A DNA stretch of 64,000 nucleotides from Trichaptum fuscoviolaceum (Eukaryota; Basidiomycota; Agaricomycetes; Hymenochaetales; Trichaptaceae), in NCBI GenBank assembly GCA_910574455.1, contig CAJSYZ010000007.1, positions 2,549,773 to 2,613,772 of the forward strand. Reading direction: 5' to 3'. The notes beneath the pieces are model-generated. The model was not told where the DNA came from. It saw only the letters and a list, made by a program, of their open reading frames with translations, and did not search any database. Numbering within the stretch: the first letter of the stretch is position 1; each line of letters opens with the position of its first letter. The translations under genes and the position numbers were made by a program. Shown piece by piece: positions 43,824 through 55,491 of the stretch.

Positions 43824-46647
43824 AAAGACACTCAATCCATTAGACTCTCTACTTTCGTCGCGAAAGAAAAACTCTATATACCGGACGACAAAGACGCTAA
43901 CGACTGGGACTACGAGGTACCACACGAAGACAAGGTAGCTCCTACGCGCATAGTACCCCGTTCCAAGCGCCGAGCCAAGTCAGAGAAGGCCGGAAAAGAC
44001 CAGGAGCCTTTCACTCCGGAAAAACCTGCACCTAAACTTACTACTTCGCCCGTGATAATTAAACCTCATAGTGGCCACCTAGCCCTCGCTCGAGTTACGC
44101 CGTACAAGATGTATCAAGAAGATGCATACGCTTCGCTCGCTTTAGAATTGGAGGGTGCCATCCTTTACGAGAAGGAGCTCGTATCGAAGGCTTTACCACC
44201 ACCTTTCGACCTGGACGACATTCTGAACCGGTTGTCTCCCACAGGTGGTACCTTTTGCAGATATTTGAAAAGGTTTAAGAAATGGAATGGTTGGCCACCG
44301 ACACACTTGAAGAACAAAGAATTGGAGCTTGGCGAGTATCTCAACGGGGTCGCTGATGATGTTCGAACACTGTTGAAGAAGGAAAAATCGGAAAACGACC
44401 TTGTGTTTTCGCATCAGTACAGATTCAGCGGGCCAATCACCAAACACACTACGCAAAGAAAACCTGATCTCGTCGTCATCCCGCGCTCTGGTGTAGGGAG
44501 GAAAGATCTGAGCTGGAGAGACTTCCGAAGCATAGCGTCGCTCAAGATAGCCTCTCAGACTCAGAAAGACGAGCGAGAGCAGCTCTCCGAATATGCGAGA
44601 ATCTGCTTTGAAGAACAATACGATCGCCGTTACTACATTGCCTTCGGCCTCCGACATACGAAACTTACATTCTACGTCTTCGACCGTTCTGGCGTCCTGC
44701 ATTCCCGCGAGCACGACGTTCACAAAGAACCGTTGGTTTTCTTGCGTGTCGCCATCTGCATTCTTTTCATGGACAAAGTCCACTTAGGCTATGACCCTTC
44801 CTTTTCTACGGAAAAGGGTAAGAAATGCCTCACGGTACGAAATCAAGGATACTTCATCAAGGGCACTATTTTCACCGACCGTTCGATTCGTGGACGAGGC
44901 ACTGTCTGTCTCAAAGTTGTAAGACGGAAGGGTGAGGATAGGGGCAAAGTTTGTGCAGTCAAGGATTCCTTCGTCGATCGGTCTCGGCATCATAAAGAAC
45001 ACCATATACTTGCTTTCCTGAATGAATGCAAGATTAAGAACGTCCCTGAACTTATCGCACATGAGATAGTTCATGTTCCCGACGAGTCGGGACAAATGGT
45101 GATGGACAGTACGGAACGTTTTCGTGGGCCCAAAACCGGAGTCGAGATACGTGACCATCACCGTCTTGTCATGTATCCCTGTGGAGAGTCGTTGAAAAGC
45201 TTTTCATCGTTGCCGGAACTGATGGGTGTGATTCGTGATGTCTTGCAAAGTAAGTTCATTTTGTTGTAATAAGATGACATATCCGACTTACCTTGCCATT
45301 TGTAGCGATCAAAGATCTGAATGAAAGAAACATCTTACACCGAGATATCAGTCTTGGAAACATAGTATTGGTTAAGGACGGCCCGGGTTATCGGAAGGGC
45401 TATTTAATCGACTTCGATTTTGCCATTGAGAATACAGTGGACAGAATCATTTCTAAAGCGAGACGTTCAGTGAGTGTAATTTACATACAAGCTCTCGCAG
45501 ATAATGTCTGATGTCCGGTTGGTACTTGAAGGGGACTCTTCCGTATATGGCCAGCGATGTTCTGGCCCAACGTGGCAAATATACGGCACTGCTTGATGCA
45601 GAGTCAACGTTATATGTTCTGATCTGGCTGACCTTTACTCAGGCGGGTCCGAACATGATGGAACGTGTGTTTGATGGAAAATTCGACTTAGCTCATTCGA
45701 TCATAAGAATGTGGAATCCCGAAGGACTTGTGGATGAAACTAGCTTGAACACTATCGCAGCTTCGAAGCGTTTGACAATGCAAGACGAGGAAGAGTTCAA
45801 ACTAAATATTCTCGAGAAGATGCACCCTTACTTCAAGCCCATCAGTCGATGTTTGGAGCTCTTGCGTCTGATTCTCTTCGATCCGGCGCAGAAACAGTCG
45901 GCAGCTTCAAAACAAGTGCCCGAGAACTTGACCGATTTCCTACTCGACGATACAACGACTCGATTCGTTGAACCCGACACCGATAAGGTGTTGGGTAAGA
46001 TGGTTCAGGCGATTGACGCAATTTTGGTAATCCTCGAACGCAAACCCAAAGGCACTGGAATACGTACGCGGGACGGACAATCCGGCGGACGTATTCACGA
46101 TACAGAGGCGACTGCGACATCGGGCAGTCCCGTGGAAGATAACGCTCCATTGGACTCTGCCACCGACGTTGTGCCCGCTGTAAAGGCTGGGCGGGTACAA
46201 TCTGCGGCGGATGTGTCTGACGACCCGTTCAGTTCAGCCTTTGCATTAGCTAGGGATGGCAAGAGTCAACCTCGAACGTTCTCTGAAGTAATCGGTAGCA
46301 CGAAACTTGGCGACCACTTGAAGGAAAAGCCCGCTCCTCGGATGGCTCCTGTTGTAAAACAGGAGGCTCTTAGAAAGCAGGTTCTAAGATCTCAGGCAAT
46401 GCGATCAGTGACCGCAGGGGATTCGGAAGCACCGCCACTTGCTCCCGTACTTGACCATCCTCAGGAGTCTCGTTCTGCAGGATCGTACTTCCCTGCCCCC
46501 TCCCCTTCCCAGTCGTTAGGAAAGCGTTCGAGAGAAGACGCCAACCTGGCAGTCCCGACGATGTCACCGGCGCAATTTTACGGTGAACCAGCGCCTTCCA
46601 GAATGGCAAGGGAACAGCCGAGTCAGAAGTTGCGGAAGACCTACTAG
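43740..46647 (+). CDS. FunK1-family protein kinase, copy 2 (start codon lost)
   Basis: Exons 43740-45249, 45306-45469 and 45532-46647 parallel copy 1. Kinase motifs are KVCAVKDSFVDR, LHRDISLGNIVLV, YLIDFDFAIEN and GTLPYMASDVLAQRGKY. The protein aligns from KDTQSIRLS (43827) onward with copy 1, but the ATG of copy 1 is replaced (ATGACAGATACTC against AGCAAAGACACTC). The feature start at 43740 is a GTG marking only the open frame. The first in-frame ATG is at 44109 (MYQEDAYASLALELEG), which would trim the N-terminus but keep the kinase domain. The C-terminal tail is Ser/Pro-rich. Divergence from copy 1 is substantial, so the duplication is not recent. It could be a gene with a changed start or an early pseudogene. 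Confidence 0.8.
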
Positions 46648-47399
46648 TGTCTTCAACTGGCTCTGCAATTGCATTTTTTCTGTAACCGAAGTTCTCTCAC
46701 TTATGTTCTAAATGTATATCACAGAGGTATTTATCAACATTCAAGTCATGAAACAAATTTGTATCAGTACTACTTGCGCATGTGTTACCGCCATGTCTTA
46801 TTTTGTGTATTGTAGCATTTTCTGGATACGCATACTGAATACACAGGAGTTCTTTTTCATTGCAGCATTTACAAAGGCACCATCGTCATGCGTTGATGTT
46901 TCTGGGCTTTACTACGAGATCGAGACGACGAAAGAACCTTCACGGCCATCGTTCGCTACTCTTATTACGGCCTAATTTCTCTCCGTCAAATCCAAGTCAC
47001 GTTCCCTTTTGCGTTCTCAGCGTTGCATTCGCTGCAGGAATTATTGTTTTTGTACGTGATGGGGGAGGCAAGTTTCCAGACGACGGATCGTTCAGAGTCA
47101 ATCATAAGTGAATAGCGAATCCAGTTATACGTCTGCCAGTGTATATATTGGGCGGAAAGAGTGTCTTGAAGCGTGTTATATTATTATTATTGGCAGAGTG
47201 CCTCCTGGTTTCGACTTCAAACGAAGGCATACGGATTTAACCATGTTTTAATGTACTAGTTTGAGGTAAATGTTATCTGAATTAGCCGACTTACTGCATC
47301 TCGCTATTGAATAATGCATGATAATTAGGAGTAATTATATCTTGTATGTTGTTAAGTCCGTTGCCGGTAAACCACTCAGGCTCACTAGGCTCACTGAGC
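46648..47399. other. 3' flank of FunK1 copy 2, no gene
   Basis: The first 210 bp match the 3' flank of copy 1. Beyond that lie short frames such as 46860-47111 without recognisable products. Nothing further is supported. Confidence 0.45.
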
Positions 47400-47625
47400 A
47401 ATGTCAGTGGCACAATTCTGAAGTCAACTTTTTATGTATGATCATCGTTAGCATGTTAGTATGGAAAAGTTCGTTCAATGCGATATATACGATGTATTAA
47501 CTACTTATTTTCTTCAAAAGGGCCACATATGCATTCGACAACATTATAAATTTCCAATGTACTGCACTGGAAATCCTACTCATGGTTGTACTTTGACGCA
47601 CAGCATTTCAGACCTGGAATCAAGC

Positions 47626-48366
47626 TTAAAGATGATGAGTGCTCACTCTCGTTTCGATACGTCTCGAAATCACCCTTCCGACATACAGCGTTGCACACAC
47701 AGCGAGGGCGCCGAATACGATCGGGATGAGCGCAATCACCTTCCACATAGCTCCGCCGCCTCCTATCGGGATTTGTATGATATAGTCGACAATGCCAATT
47801 GTAAACAGCACGCTGGACCATAGAGCCATGATAACAGGGCTGGCTATTGCTGTCGCAAGTACAGCCGTGTTCACCTGGAACCCGTTCCCATCGCGCACAA
47901 GATCGCCCATGTCCACATCCGAAATCGAGAACGCTTGGATAGGAAAGTATTGTATGACGAAAAGGCCACAGACACTAAGACCCGCGGATCCAAGCCAGAG
48001 GCTAAACGCAAGAGAAGGTGCGGCAGGGGAGATTGCGAGGATGGCAGCGTTCATAGTTCCCAACAAAGCGAGCTATGGTAGTCATCGTGGCATGAAAAAA
48101 GAGCCGCACAAGACAGAACTGTGCAAACTGACTGATAGAGAGAGCCTATCCCACTCCTCTTGCTGTTCCTTCCGCCAGTCGCGAGTTGCGTTCAGGCCAC
48201 CGTCCTCTGTGGCCCCTACGAAGTCCCAGAAACGGACTTGATATGCATGTCCCATCTGCAGCAGGAATACATTGTCAAAGGTTCTCCACAGTAGCATAGT
48301 TGTGGGCATTTTCAAGAGGGAAGCGACTGATGCAAGCAGTTGGCCCTGGTGAAGAGTGCACAACAT
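47626..48366 (-). CDS. multi-pass membrane protein of unknown function
   Basis: The N-terminal soluble segment reads LLQMGHAYQVRFWDFVGATE and TRDWRKEQQEEWDRLSLSV. After one intron (about 48075-48145) come at least three hydrophobic spans: LALLGTMNAAILAISPAAPS with FSLWLGSAGLSVCGLFVIQY, TAVLATAIASPVIMALWSSV and VIALIPIVFGALAVCATLYV. It ends RRIETRVSTHHL. The pattern of a WR-EQQ-EW-LS block followed by paired membrane helices recurs in mushroom genomes; the role is unknown. It is divergently arranged with the NCW-motif gene at 48522, with a 155-bp shared promoter. A remnant of a second copy lies at 1090-1415, which suggests it once accompanied FunK1 in the tandem unit. Confidence 0.65.
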
Positions 48367-48521
48367 GCTGAGATCCTGTGAAGCCTAGAGTTGATAGACG
48401 CCCAATCAATGAACTTCGACGAGCGTGCGGTGAAAGAGTGTACTATAAAGGTGTTGCAAGGAGTCTAGCTCGGACAAACACGGTCCTAGTCAAAGCAGCA
48501 GACCACTGACTACAAGTCTCG
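48367..48521. promoter_or_regulatory. bidirectional promoter with TATA-like motif
   Basis: These 155 bp separate two divergent start codons. CTATAAAG at 48443-48450 lies about 72 bp before the ATG at 48522, a suitable TATA position for the plus-strand gene. Confidence 0.4.
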
Positions 48522-50264
48522 ATGTCGTTGGTTTTCAATGGTACTGCGTGGGTGCACGAGTTGTGTCAGAAAGCACTACGGTCACCCAAAGGACTCGCAC
48601 ACATTAACAGCATAGAGCTCCTTAAAGATAGCCGTATCGACCACTTTAAGCACGAGTGGCTCGTGCTTTGGCTGTCGCATGAGACGGAACGATACATCTT
48701 ATACCTTGAACGTTCTTGGGACCACGAAACCGACGAAGGCTGGGAAGCGTGGATCCCTCCTTTGTTTGGGCAACGCACAATAGCAGGAGTCGATGGTCAA
48801 CAAAGGAACCCAGAGTACGACGAGGCCTTTTTCTTCCAGGAGGGTGATGAGCAAGAGCAAGAGAGAAGGAGAAATAGTGTAACAATCTTCGCCATCCAAT
48901 TTCACGCGGGTTGTTCAAGTTCGTCACCACTCACCTTGCGCACCGTATGTGAGGTGCTCCTCGACTACCATGACAAGCACCCGGCCTACATCCTCTTGGG
49001 CGCAAATTGCTGGGCATGGTCACGCGCTATCTTGCTAGCTGTTGTCTCCAAGGCGGACAATGTTAGCAGCATCGTGATCAACAAGAAGTCTGAGCCTGTT
49101 ACGCCTGAACAATTTAAGATGTACCTATTCACAGAGTACGGCGCTTGGGGAGGGATGTTGCTTCATGTTATTGGTGCGTCCTACTCTTGCATTAACATTG
49201 ATTATGTACTGATAGAATATGTAGCACGACGGACGGACAACAATAGTTCATTACTGCGCTTCGCGTTCATGAGGGTTCTCATAGCTTGCTATCCGTTCAT
49301 TCCCTGGGTTGCGTGGCTTAAAACACGAATCTTTGGCTATCTCAACTGGACTCTCCGCTTGCGTCAGCTGTCTGTTCGCGAAGATGAAACATCGATGGAC
49401 AATGGTGTGAACTGCACGTATACCGTCTTTCCCCCCGATTTGACGGACCTCATCCCTGCGCTAATCGGTCAATCAGCACATCCGCTGGCCCACTCATTCT
49501 GCTCTCCCGGGAACTACCTTTATCTTCTGACTCCTCCGGTTGCGGCTCACAATGCTCGGATCTTGTCTATTCATATTTTCCTATTCGGCCTTGTCTATAA
49601 CGAAGCTCCACTTGAAGCAAACGTAACCAGCATGAACACAACGATTTCCGGCTTGTGGTTTGAGTGTGGGATACTGCGACATACAGAAGATGGTTTGAAA
49701 CTAGTGTCCGATCCTGGAAAGTGTTCCCTGGACGTTGTGTTACGCCCTAGCGAAGCGAAGAACAGATTCGGAAGAGGATACGCAGGCATACACACAATGG
49801 AGCACAGGCATCCATTGCTTTGTGCTTTGCACGAAGGAGATTTGATTGCGGTCTGGGCTAATGGACGGGCCAACCATATACATAAGCCAGCAATTGTGTC
49901 CGTAAAGGTAAGTATATCTTGTCATACCTTCACATTCACCCAGGGCTACCAGTTCATGTTATGTTGATTGTAGGTTGTGGTCCAGCGAAGAACGGGCATT
50001 GTGGATTACGTATTCGCTATAGACACACTAATTGCCCTCCTCAAGGTTATAAAGTCTGTCTCTTACAGTCCTTTATCGTTGAACACAGCAACGGAAATCA
50101 ATCGACTCATCCTTCGCTTATTCGCATATACACCTTATTTTATGGACAAATTGTGGGTCCCTCTTCGTTGTTCAGGAACATCTCGACTTAAATATACTGT
50201 AGTTGTGGTGACTGGGCTTGGAAGAGGATTAGTGAAGTCGCCATGCAGCTTTTATGGTCCGTAA
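48522..50264 (+). CDS. NCW-motif membrane-associated protein, possible papain-like fold, paralogue A
   Basis: Exons 48522-49907 and 49974-50264 give about 559 residues. The N-terminal domain contains LVLWLSHETERYILYLERS. After an acidic low-complexity insert comes CEVLLDYHDKHPAYILLGAN, CWAWSRAILLAVV. An invariant N-C-W in this setting resembles LRAT/NlpC-type papain-like folds found in many mushroom proteins; catalytic function is inference only. The C-terminal half has hydrophobic stretches (FAFMRVLIACYPFIPWVAWL, ILSIHIFLFGLVY) and a tail, IVDYVFAIDTLIALLKVIKS, after the intron. A shorter paralogue follows in tandem at 50306 with a similar start (MSLV). Function unknown. Confidence 0.6.
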
Positions 50265-50305
50265 CCCCAGTCATACTTCCTACTTCAAACCAACCGTGCG
50301 CCGAC

Positions 50306-50959
50306 ATGTCGCTGGTCAACTTCCTGCAAAGCCTCTTCCCCTCTACACCTGAGGCCGAAGGCTCATCGTTTTCGGTTGCTACGGTACGATTCGTTGAGCT
50401 CATTTCGTTTGCATCACTAGATCAACATGAAAAGTTAGCTGCAGAAGTGCGGTATCGAGACAACACCTACGTCCTTCATTTCGAGCGGCCGTCTGACTTG
50501 AAATCTGTCAGGAAGCACTACATCTCCTTCCTATGGAGTTCCCATGGCTTCACACAGGACGTAGTAAAAATATCTTTGCTTGGAGAATCGGGTGCTCTTC
50601 GTGCCCCAGGGTCTAAATCTGAAGTGAAGATTTACTTCAACTGTTCAAACACAGATAATGACAAGACTCTGAAGCTGCACGACTTGGGACGCATATTGAA
50701 TGCCCTGAAGAAGGATTACTGGTGGTACTTTTGGCTGAATTCGCGCATTTGGACATGGCCTTACACTGCTACCAAGACTCTTTTTTCAAAATTCAAGCAT
50801 GCAGTTGTCAAGATAGAAATTGATGGCCATGATGGATCGCTGAGCTGGGCACAGGCCTCCGATATCTTATCGAAGAAATGCGAAGGTTGGAGACACGCAG
50901 AATTAAGGAGGAATTGTGAGCACATCCACTTTTTCACTCGTCTGAATGTATGGGGATAG
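50306..50959 (+). CDS. NCW-motif protein paralogue B, motif lost
   Basis: The ATG at 50306 (MSLVNFLQSLFPS) is preferred over 50243 because it matches the MSLV start of paralogue A. VRYRDNTYVLHFERPSDLKS aligns with the first domain of A. LGRILNALKKDYWWYFWLNS, RIWTW aligns with the NCW region, but the cysteine is gone. The frame ends at RRNCEHIHFFTRLNVWG. It lies 42 bp after the end of A. If the motif is catalytic, this paralogue is inactive. A C-terminal exon may be missing. Confidence 0.55.
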   Translation: MSLVNFLQSLFPSTPEAEGSSFSVATVRFVELISFASLDQHEKLAAEVRYRDNTYVLHFERPSDLKSVRKHYISFLWSSHGFTQDVVKISLLGESGALRAPGSKSEVKIYFNCSNTDNDKTLKLHDLGRILNALKKDYWWYFWLNSRIWTWPYTATKTLFSKFKHAVVKIEIDGHDGSLSWAQASDILSKKCEGWRHAELRRNCEHIHFFTRLNVWG

Positions 50960-51434
50960 CTTCTGATGAAGTTTATCTAGTTACTTGGAAAGGAATAGCA
51001 TCGGGCGAGGATTTGTGGTTTATCATGTGGGAAGCCCGTGCTCGATATATTGTTTGGTTCTATGTTATCGGTGTTATACCCGTGCTAGCCATATTCCGGT
51101 CTGCTTACAGTACGCTGTAGAGTTTTTATGTTCAGGTTCCACTCATCATATCGTTGTTTTTCCAAGGAGCTCTTTCTATGTGCACTAAACAAACTGATAC
51201 TATAATACAGGAGCAAAGTTCATAACAACAAAACAGTTCGACATACGAAGATACAGGAAATATTTCCGCCGTCGATATATTTAGCAAGGCTCGTAAAGAA
51301 TTATATCGTCGGGCGATGTAGACTGTGAGGGTATATCTAATAAATGTTCATCTAAACTTTGTTTAGCAGCGCCATCCGATGGATACCCGAGGTCAGATCT
51401 AGAAATTTGAGAGAAGAACATTTAGAGGGCCTCG
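50960..51434. other. intergenic, no gene seen
   Basis: This is AT-rich DNA between convergent genes, with polyadenylation-like AATAAA variants (CTAATAAATG at about 51337). No repeat or gene is supported. Confidence 0.4.
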
Positions 51435-52990
51435 TTATCCAGAATAGGGTTTTAAGTCACTAAGAGAGACTGACGGTTTGGCAACCAACATCGTCAACGT
51501 CTTCTGGGTTCCTCCATCAAAGGAAGTAACAGCGGAGGCAATGTTCGTAGAAGGCAGAGTTGCCCCGAGATTGGTCGACGCCCCTTGACGGAATACAATC
51601 GTACCGAGATAGGTCTCATGTTTTCGACTATGCAAGCACCAGCCAAAGCAGAGTTGCAGATGCTGCCTTTGCAATCCAAAAACGATGGAGGCAAAGAAAG
51701 GTACTATAAGCATCGGGAAGGAGTCCGTGAGCGGAGTGATAGGATGTTACAGTGATCATACGCACTCGTGGACATGAAGACATAAGGGAACATAATAGAG
51801 GGATTTGCGACGTTTATACAGAAAATCCTGTCATGACTCGTTGGAATGGTCACCGTCAAAGAGTTCTGTAACGAGCTACTCACACGAACATGGCTATGCA
51901 ATAGACGTTGAAAATCACGATTCGAAGAGGAATCTGTAAAGATGGTCTATCATCCCTGGAGAGTCCGACATGCCGTCCATTGCGATACAAGACGCGAAGA
52001 ACAAGCACTATTCATCTCGTGAGCCCAAGCTTAAGTTGTAAGCTTCTGAGGACGCACAGAGAAGAATAAGCATGCACAGTAATGAGAAGATGATTATTGC
52101 ATCGATCGAGTAATTTCTGCGTGGCGTAGAATGAGGCTGTGCGCGAAGACAAGGAAGATAGGTAGGACTCACATCGCATTCGAGTTTATACCACAGTAGA
52201 AGACATTTTCATTGCTTATTATCTGAGGGTTTCTTGCCCCGACCTGGCGATGACCAAGGGGAATGAGAGAAAAGAAAAACAGAATCGGCGAATAGCGAAC
52301 CACTATGATTGCAATCACAAAAGGCGGAAAGGATAGCCACGGTATGCAGACGAGCTGCATGGAATATATCAGCCCTGGCATGGGCATTGACTGACTTTAG
52401 TGCACTTACAGCAACACGATATGCCTGAGATCCTCTGCCATATATGTTGTCCTGGAATTCCAGCCAGAGCTGGAACACAACTATCTGAGTACCGATCAAC
52501 GGGCTCATAGGTTTAATTACCTGAAGAATCAACATCAGAGTTGCTAAAGTTGCTCTATTAAATGGGCAAAGAGACTTTCAGTCGTACACCTAAGCTGATA
52601 CCGATGGACTGCTTACTCCGCTGATGTTGCGTAACATAGTGCTGCTTGCACAAGGCATACTTTAAACGATGGATGTCGCTCAAGGTGTTGATTAGAATAT
52701 AGCCTGAAAATTATAGTACGTCCGAGATAAGAAGGCGTTAAACATGCAGTTCTTGTAAATTCAGATGATATCAAAGTAGGAACGTACAAAAACATAGTTG
52801 GAAGGGTGTAGATGAACCACGACAAAAGACTGTTGATCAAAGTAGGATACCTTCTAATGTTGGACTTCGTGATATACATCCTCAACAAGGAAAGGGGAAT
52901 GCAAACTTGGCCACCTAAGATGAGGAAAGCATAGTAGATGTAGATGCAGAACTTTTGCGCAGCGTTGAATGGTTGAGAATCGGAAGACAT
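51435..52990 (-). CDS. seven-transmembrane receptor-like protein
   Basis: At least six exons encode a polytopic protein beginning MSSDSQPFNAAQKFCIYIYY. Helices include FLILGGQVCIPLSLLRMYI, LINSLLSWFIYTLPTMFLY, ERHPSFKVCLVQAALCYATS, PLIGTQIVVFQLWLEFQDNI, LVCIPWLSFPPFVIAIIVV, QIPLRIVIFNVYCIAMFV and FPMLIVPFFASIVFGLQRQH. The PSF-CLVQA--CYA block and the VFYCGINS extracellular segment are landmarks I associate with a 7TM family expanded in agaricomycetes and thought to be GPCR-like. Ligand and partners are unknown. No lesion was noticed. The C-terminal tail is short. Confidence 0.65.
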
Positions 52991-54265
52991 TTTTTGTTCC
53001 TGAATGTACCGACAGTCAGGTTGGCATACTGCAGAGCTTGAAGAGTGTCAAGAGGGCACTGAAGAGTTTTTTTGAAGTAAGCGGAGACTTCAAGTCAGAG
53101 CTAGATGCCGTGAATCCTCGAGGCAAGAAATCGTGAAAGTGTCACTGACAGGAAGCCAGAGCTAAATTTTGATTGCTCTCTTTTCTACGAGATACGTAGC
53201 CGACGAATGTCTTGCACGGATACTAGTGTCGTCTGAACGTAATTGATCTTAATTTCATCATTTTCCCATTGGCGCACGATAATGTTTTGAATGGACATAA
53301 CATAATTAAATCAAAGGTTATCGCCCTATTTCCCTGGATCGCGGCGCCCAGTGAATTCATTCGCAGAAAAGTCAAGATAGCCCTAGCCCAATTCCAGCAA
53401 GCAAGGGCGGCGTATGCGTCGCAACGCGCAATTGGAGGGAAAGACAGATGGTGGTAAAGCGGCAACCTGTCGCTAAGTCAAACAAACCGGGTACAAGCCG
53501 ATGAAGGGACGTGGGAACAGCTGCTATCCGTAAGTACCTCACCACGACCATCTCCATAATTTTCTATGCTCTGACTTATCAAAACCATATCCTATGCAGT
53601 CAATGCAGGCATCAAGAGAGTGCTGTTATGAAAGGAAAGCCGAACGACATGTTGGTCACTGAGGAAGAAGTGAAGCGGGTTATGTACTACTGCCGGCACT
53701 CTTCCCTCCACCACAACCATGTTCTGTCGAATACTCTGGTTTCTGGCATCATCGTCCTACACTATCTCTCAACGTTTTACGAAACCAAACTGCATCGAAT
53801 CTCACACATTTAGTTGGAAACATGGGACCACCTACGAAACGAGCTGAATCTTAAGGCCACAGGCGCGATTGAACCTTAAGGATGTGCTATAACAAGATTA
53901 CTTAACAAGCATGCGCAAAGCAACAAATATCCATGCGCGCTTGGTTTGCGGTCATCGTAGTGGTAATCGGTCAAACTTTCTCGTTAACACCTGCGCTATA
54001 ACTGCCGCTACCGAGATGATGAGAATGTTCCGAAAAGAGATGGCCGACTGGAAAGGACCCCACCCGAACCTGCAGCCTGAGTGCTATTTTGCATACTGCA
54101 ATAACCATCCGTACCTCGTGACGCAAAACCCGTGGTTTCTCCGGATCCCACCTTCTCCCTTCTTGCCCTCAACAAGCAGTTAAAGGCTGTGAGCTAACTC
54201 ACAGCAAAGCCCGCTACCCAGGAATACGGTTAGAGCAAGAGTGAGAGGAAGAAAAAATTATATTT
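52991..54265. other. unassigned open frames
   Basis: Plus-strand frames at 53269-53457, 53511-53813 and 53911-54183 are open but show no recognisable motif. I cannot join them into one convincing gene. A decayed gene is possible. Confidence 0.3.
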
Positions 54266-54429
54266 TTAAGCACACATACAGTACAGAAGCAATATATATA
54301 TAATATACACACCATACTCTTGCTGCCGCAGAAGCATCTGCCACAGGAAGAGTCCCATTGTGAGTAGCTGGCCAACTTTCAGCAGCCGCAGCTGTATCAA
54401 ACATCGGCGCTGGTAAAGATACAGTGTCC

Positions 54430-55060
54430 TCAGGATTTCACCAGCTGCCACACATGCTCTCTTTAGCATTCGTGCCTATGCCTTTGTCATCCTTGCCCGT
54501 CCTCAACACAAACCCATATTGCAGCAGCGGCAAGCCAAGACCAGCACAAGCACAAAGCTTCGCCGCATGTGTAGTATGCAGGAGGTAGGTAAGCAGAAAG
54601 CCCATGAATTGGATGCAAATAGAAATGAGCATGTTCCAAGCAGATGAGAAGAGCGTGCCTGTTGCAAGACCATCAATTGGGTGCTCGCCTTGAAGCATCA
54701 TTCCCGGCGATAAGGACGAAGGCGCATGGGCTGTTGTCTCCTAGTCTGTTGTCTCCCAGTCCAGCGGGGCAACATCAGCGGCGGCGTACAATGGTGGCGC
54801 ATCCTTCTCTGTCTCCTCCAGTATAACATTGACACCGTCTTCTATTGAATATGGGATGCAAAAGTAGCTGAAACAGACCCGTTAGACTACAAAGTAAAGA
54901 AGCAATCTGCTAATGCAGCAAATTAGGCTCACCTTCCACTATGGCCTTGGAGAGGCTCAGTTTCGCAGTGACATTCGCAAAGACACCATCATTCCCAGTC
55001 CCGCCGCCAATGACCTTCGTTCCTCGCGCCGACTTCCAGTTAAGCGACCTGCAATACTGC
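54430..55060 (-). pseudogene. Bsd2/NDFIP-like gene fragment with in-frame stop
   Basis: Bsd2/NDFIP proteins are Golgi/endosomal adaptors for Rsp5/NEDD4 ubiquitin ligases. Exon 1 ends DGVFANVTAKLSLSKAIVE. After an intron (about 54846-54932) the frame reads EDGVNVILEETEKDAPPLYA, a PPxY motif, and then APLDWETTD and a TAG stop at 54741-54743. Beyond it the same frame continues with ETTAHAPSSLSPGMMLQGEH and the family signature GTLFSSAWNMLISICIQFMG, FLLTYLLHTTHAAK. The stop lies in the second unit of a 15-bp tandem duplication (TGGGAGACAACAGAC, then TAGGAGACAACAGCC). The final membrane helix is not seen. It may be a pseudogene or carry a sequence error. Confidence 0.6.
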
Positions 55061-55491
55061 CAGGGAGGACGCGGTGTGCCCACTCAAAGCCCGAGCCACG
55101 TACCCATGTGCCACAATTTGAGCTTGGACGTGCAGCAGGACCAGCTGTGCTTGAGCAGTTCGCCCCGTGTTTCCGGCAGCTACAATGCTCACTCACCTGA
55201 CACAGTCTCGGTCCGCTTGTTGCCAGTGCTGGATGTCCTCCCAGACTACGGTGGTTTCGCACCGCCGTGGGTTGTAGACACGGAGATGCTTGGGCTGCTG
55301 TTGTTCATTGCGAAGGTACTGCAGGGCAGCACGCCATTGACCTGCGAAGGGTGGATCGTCAAGGACTTACTACGCTGGGTGCAAAAACGCGTGAGAACAA
55401 CTTACTTTGAAAGGTGGTTTCGGTACCGAAAGTGCAGATCACGAGACCGGATGAGTTTTGGCAGAGAATCCGGACAGTTGCGTTTTCCTAA

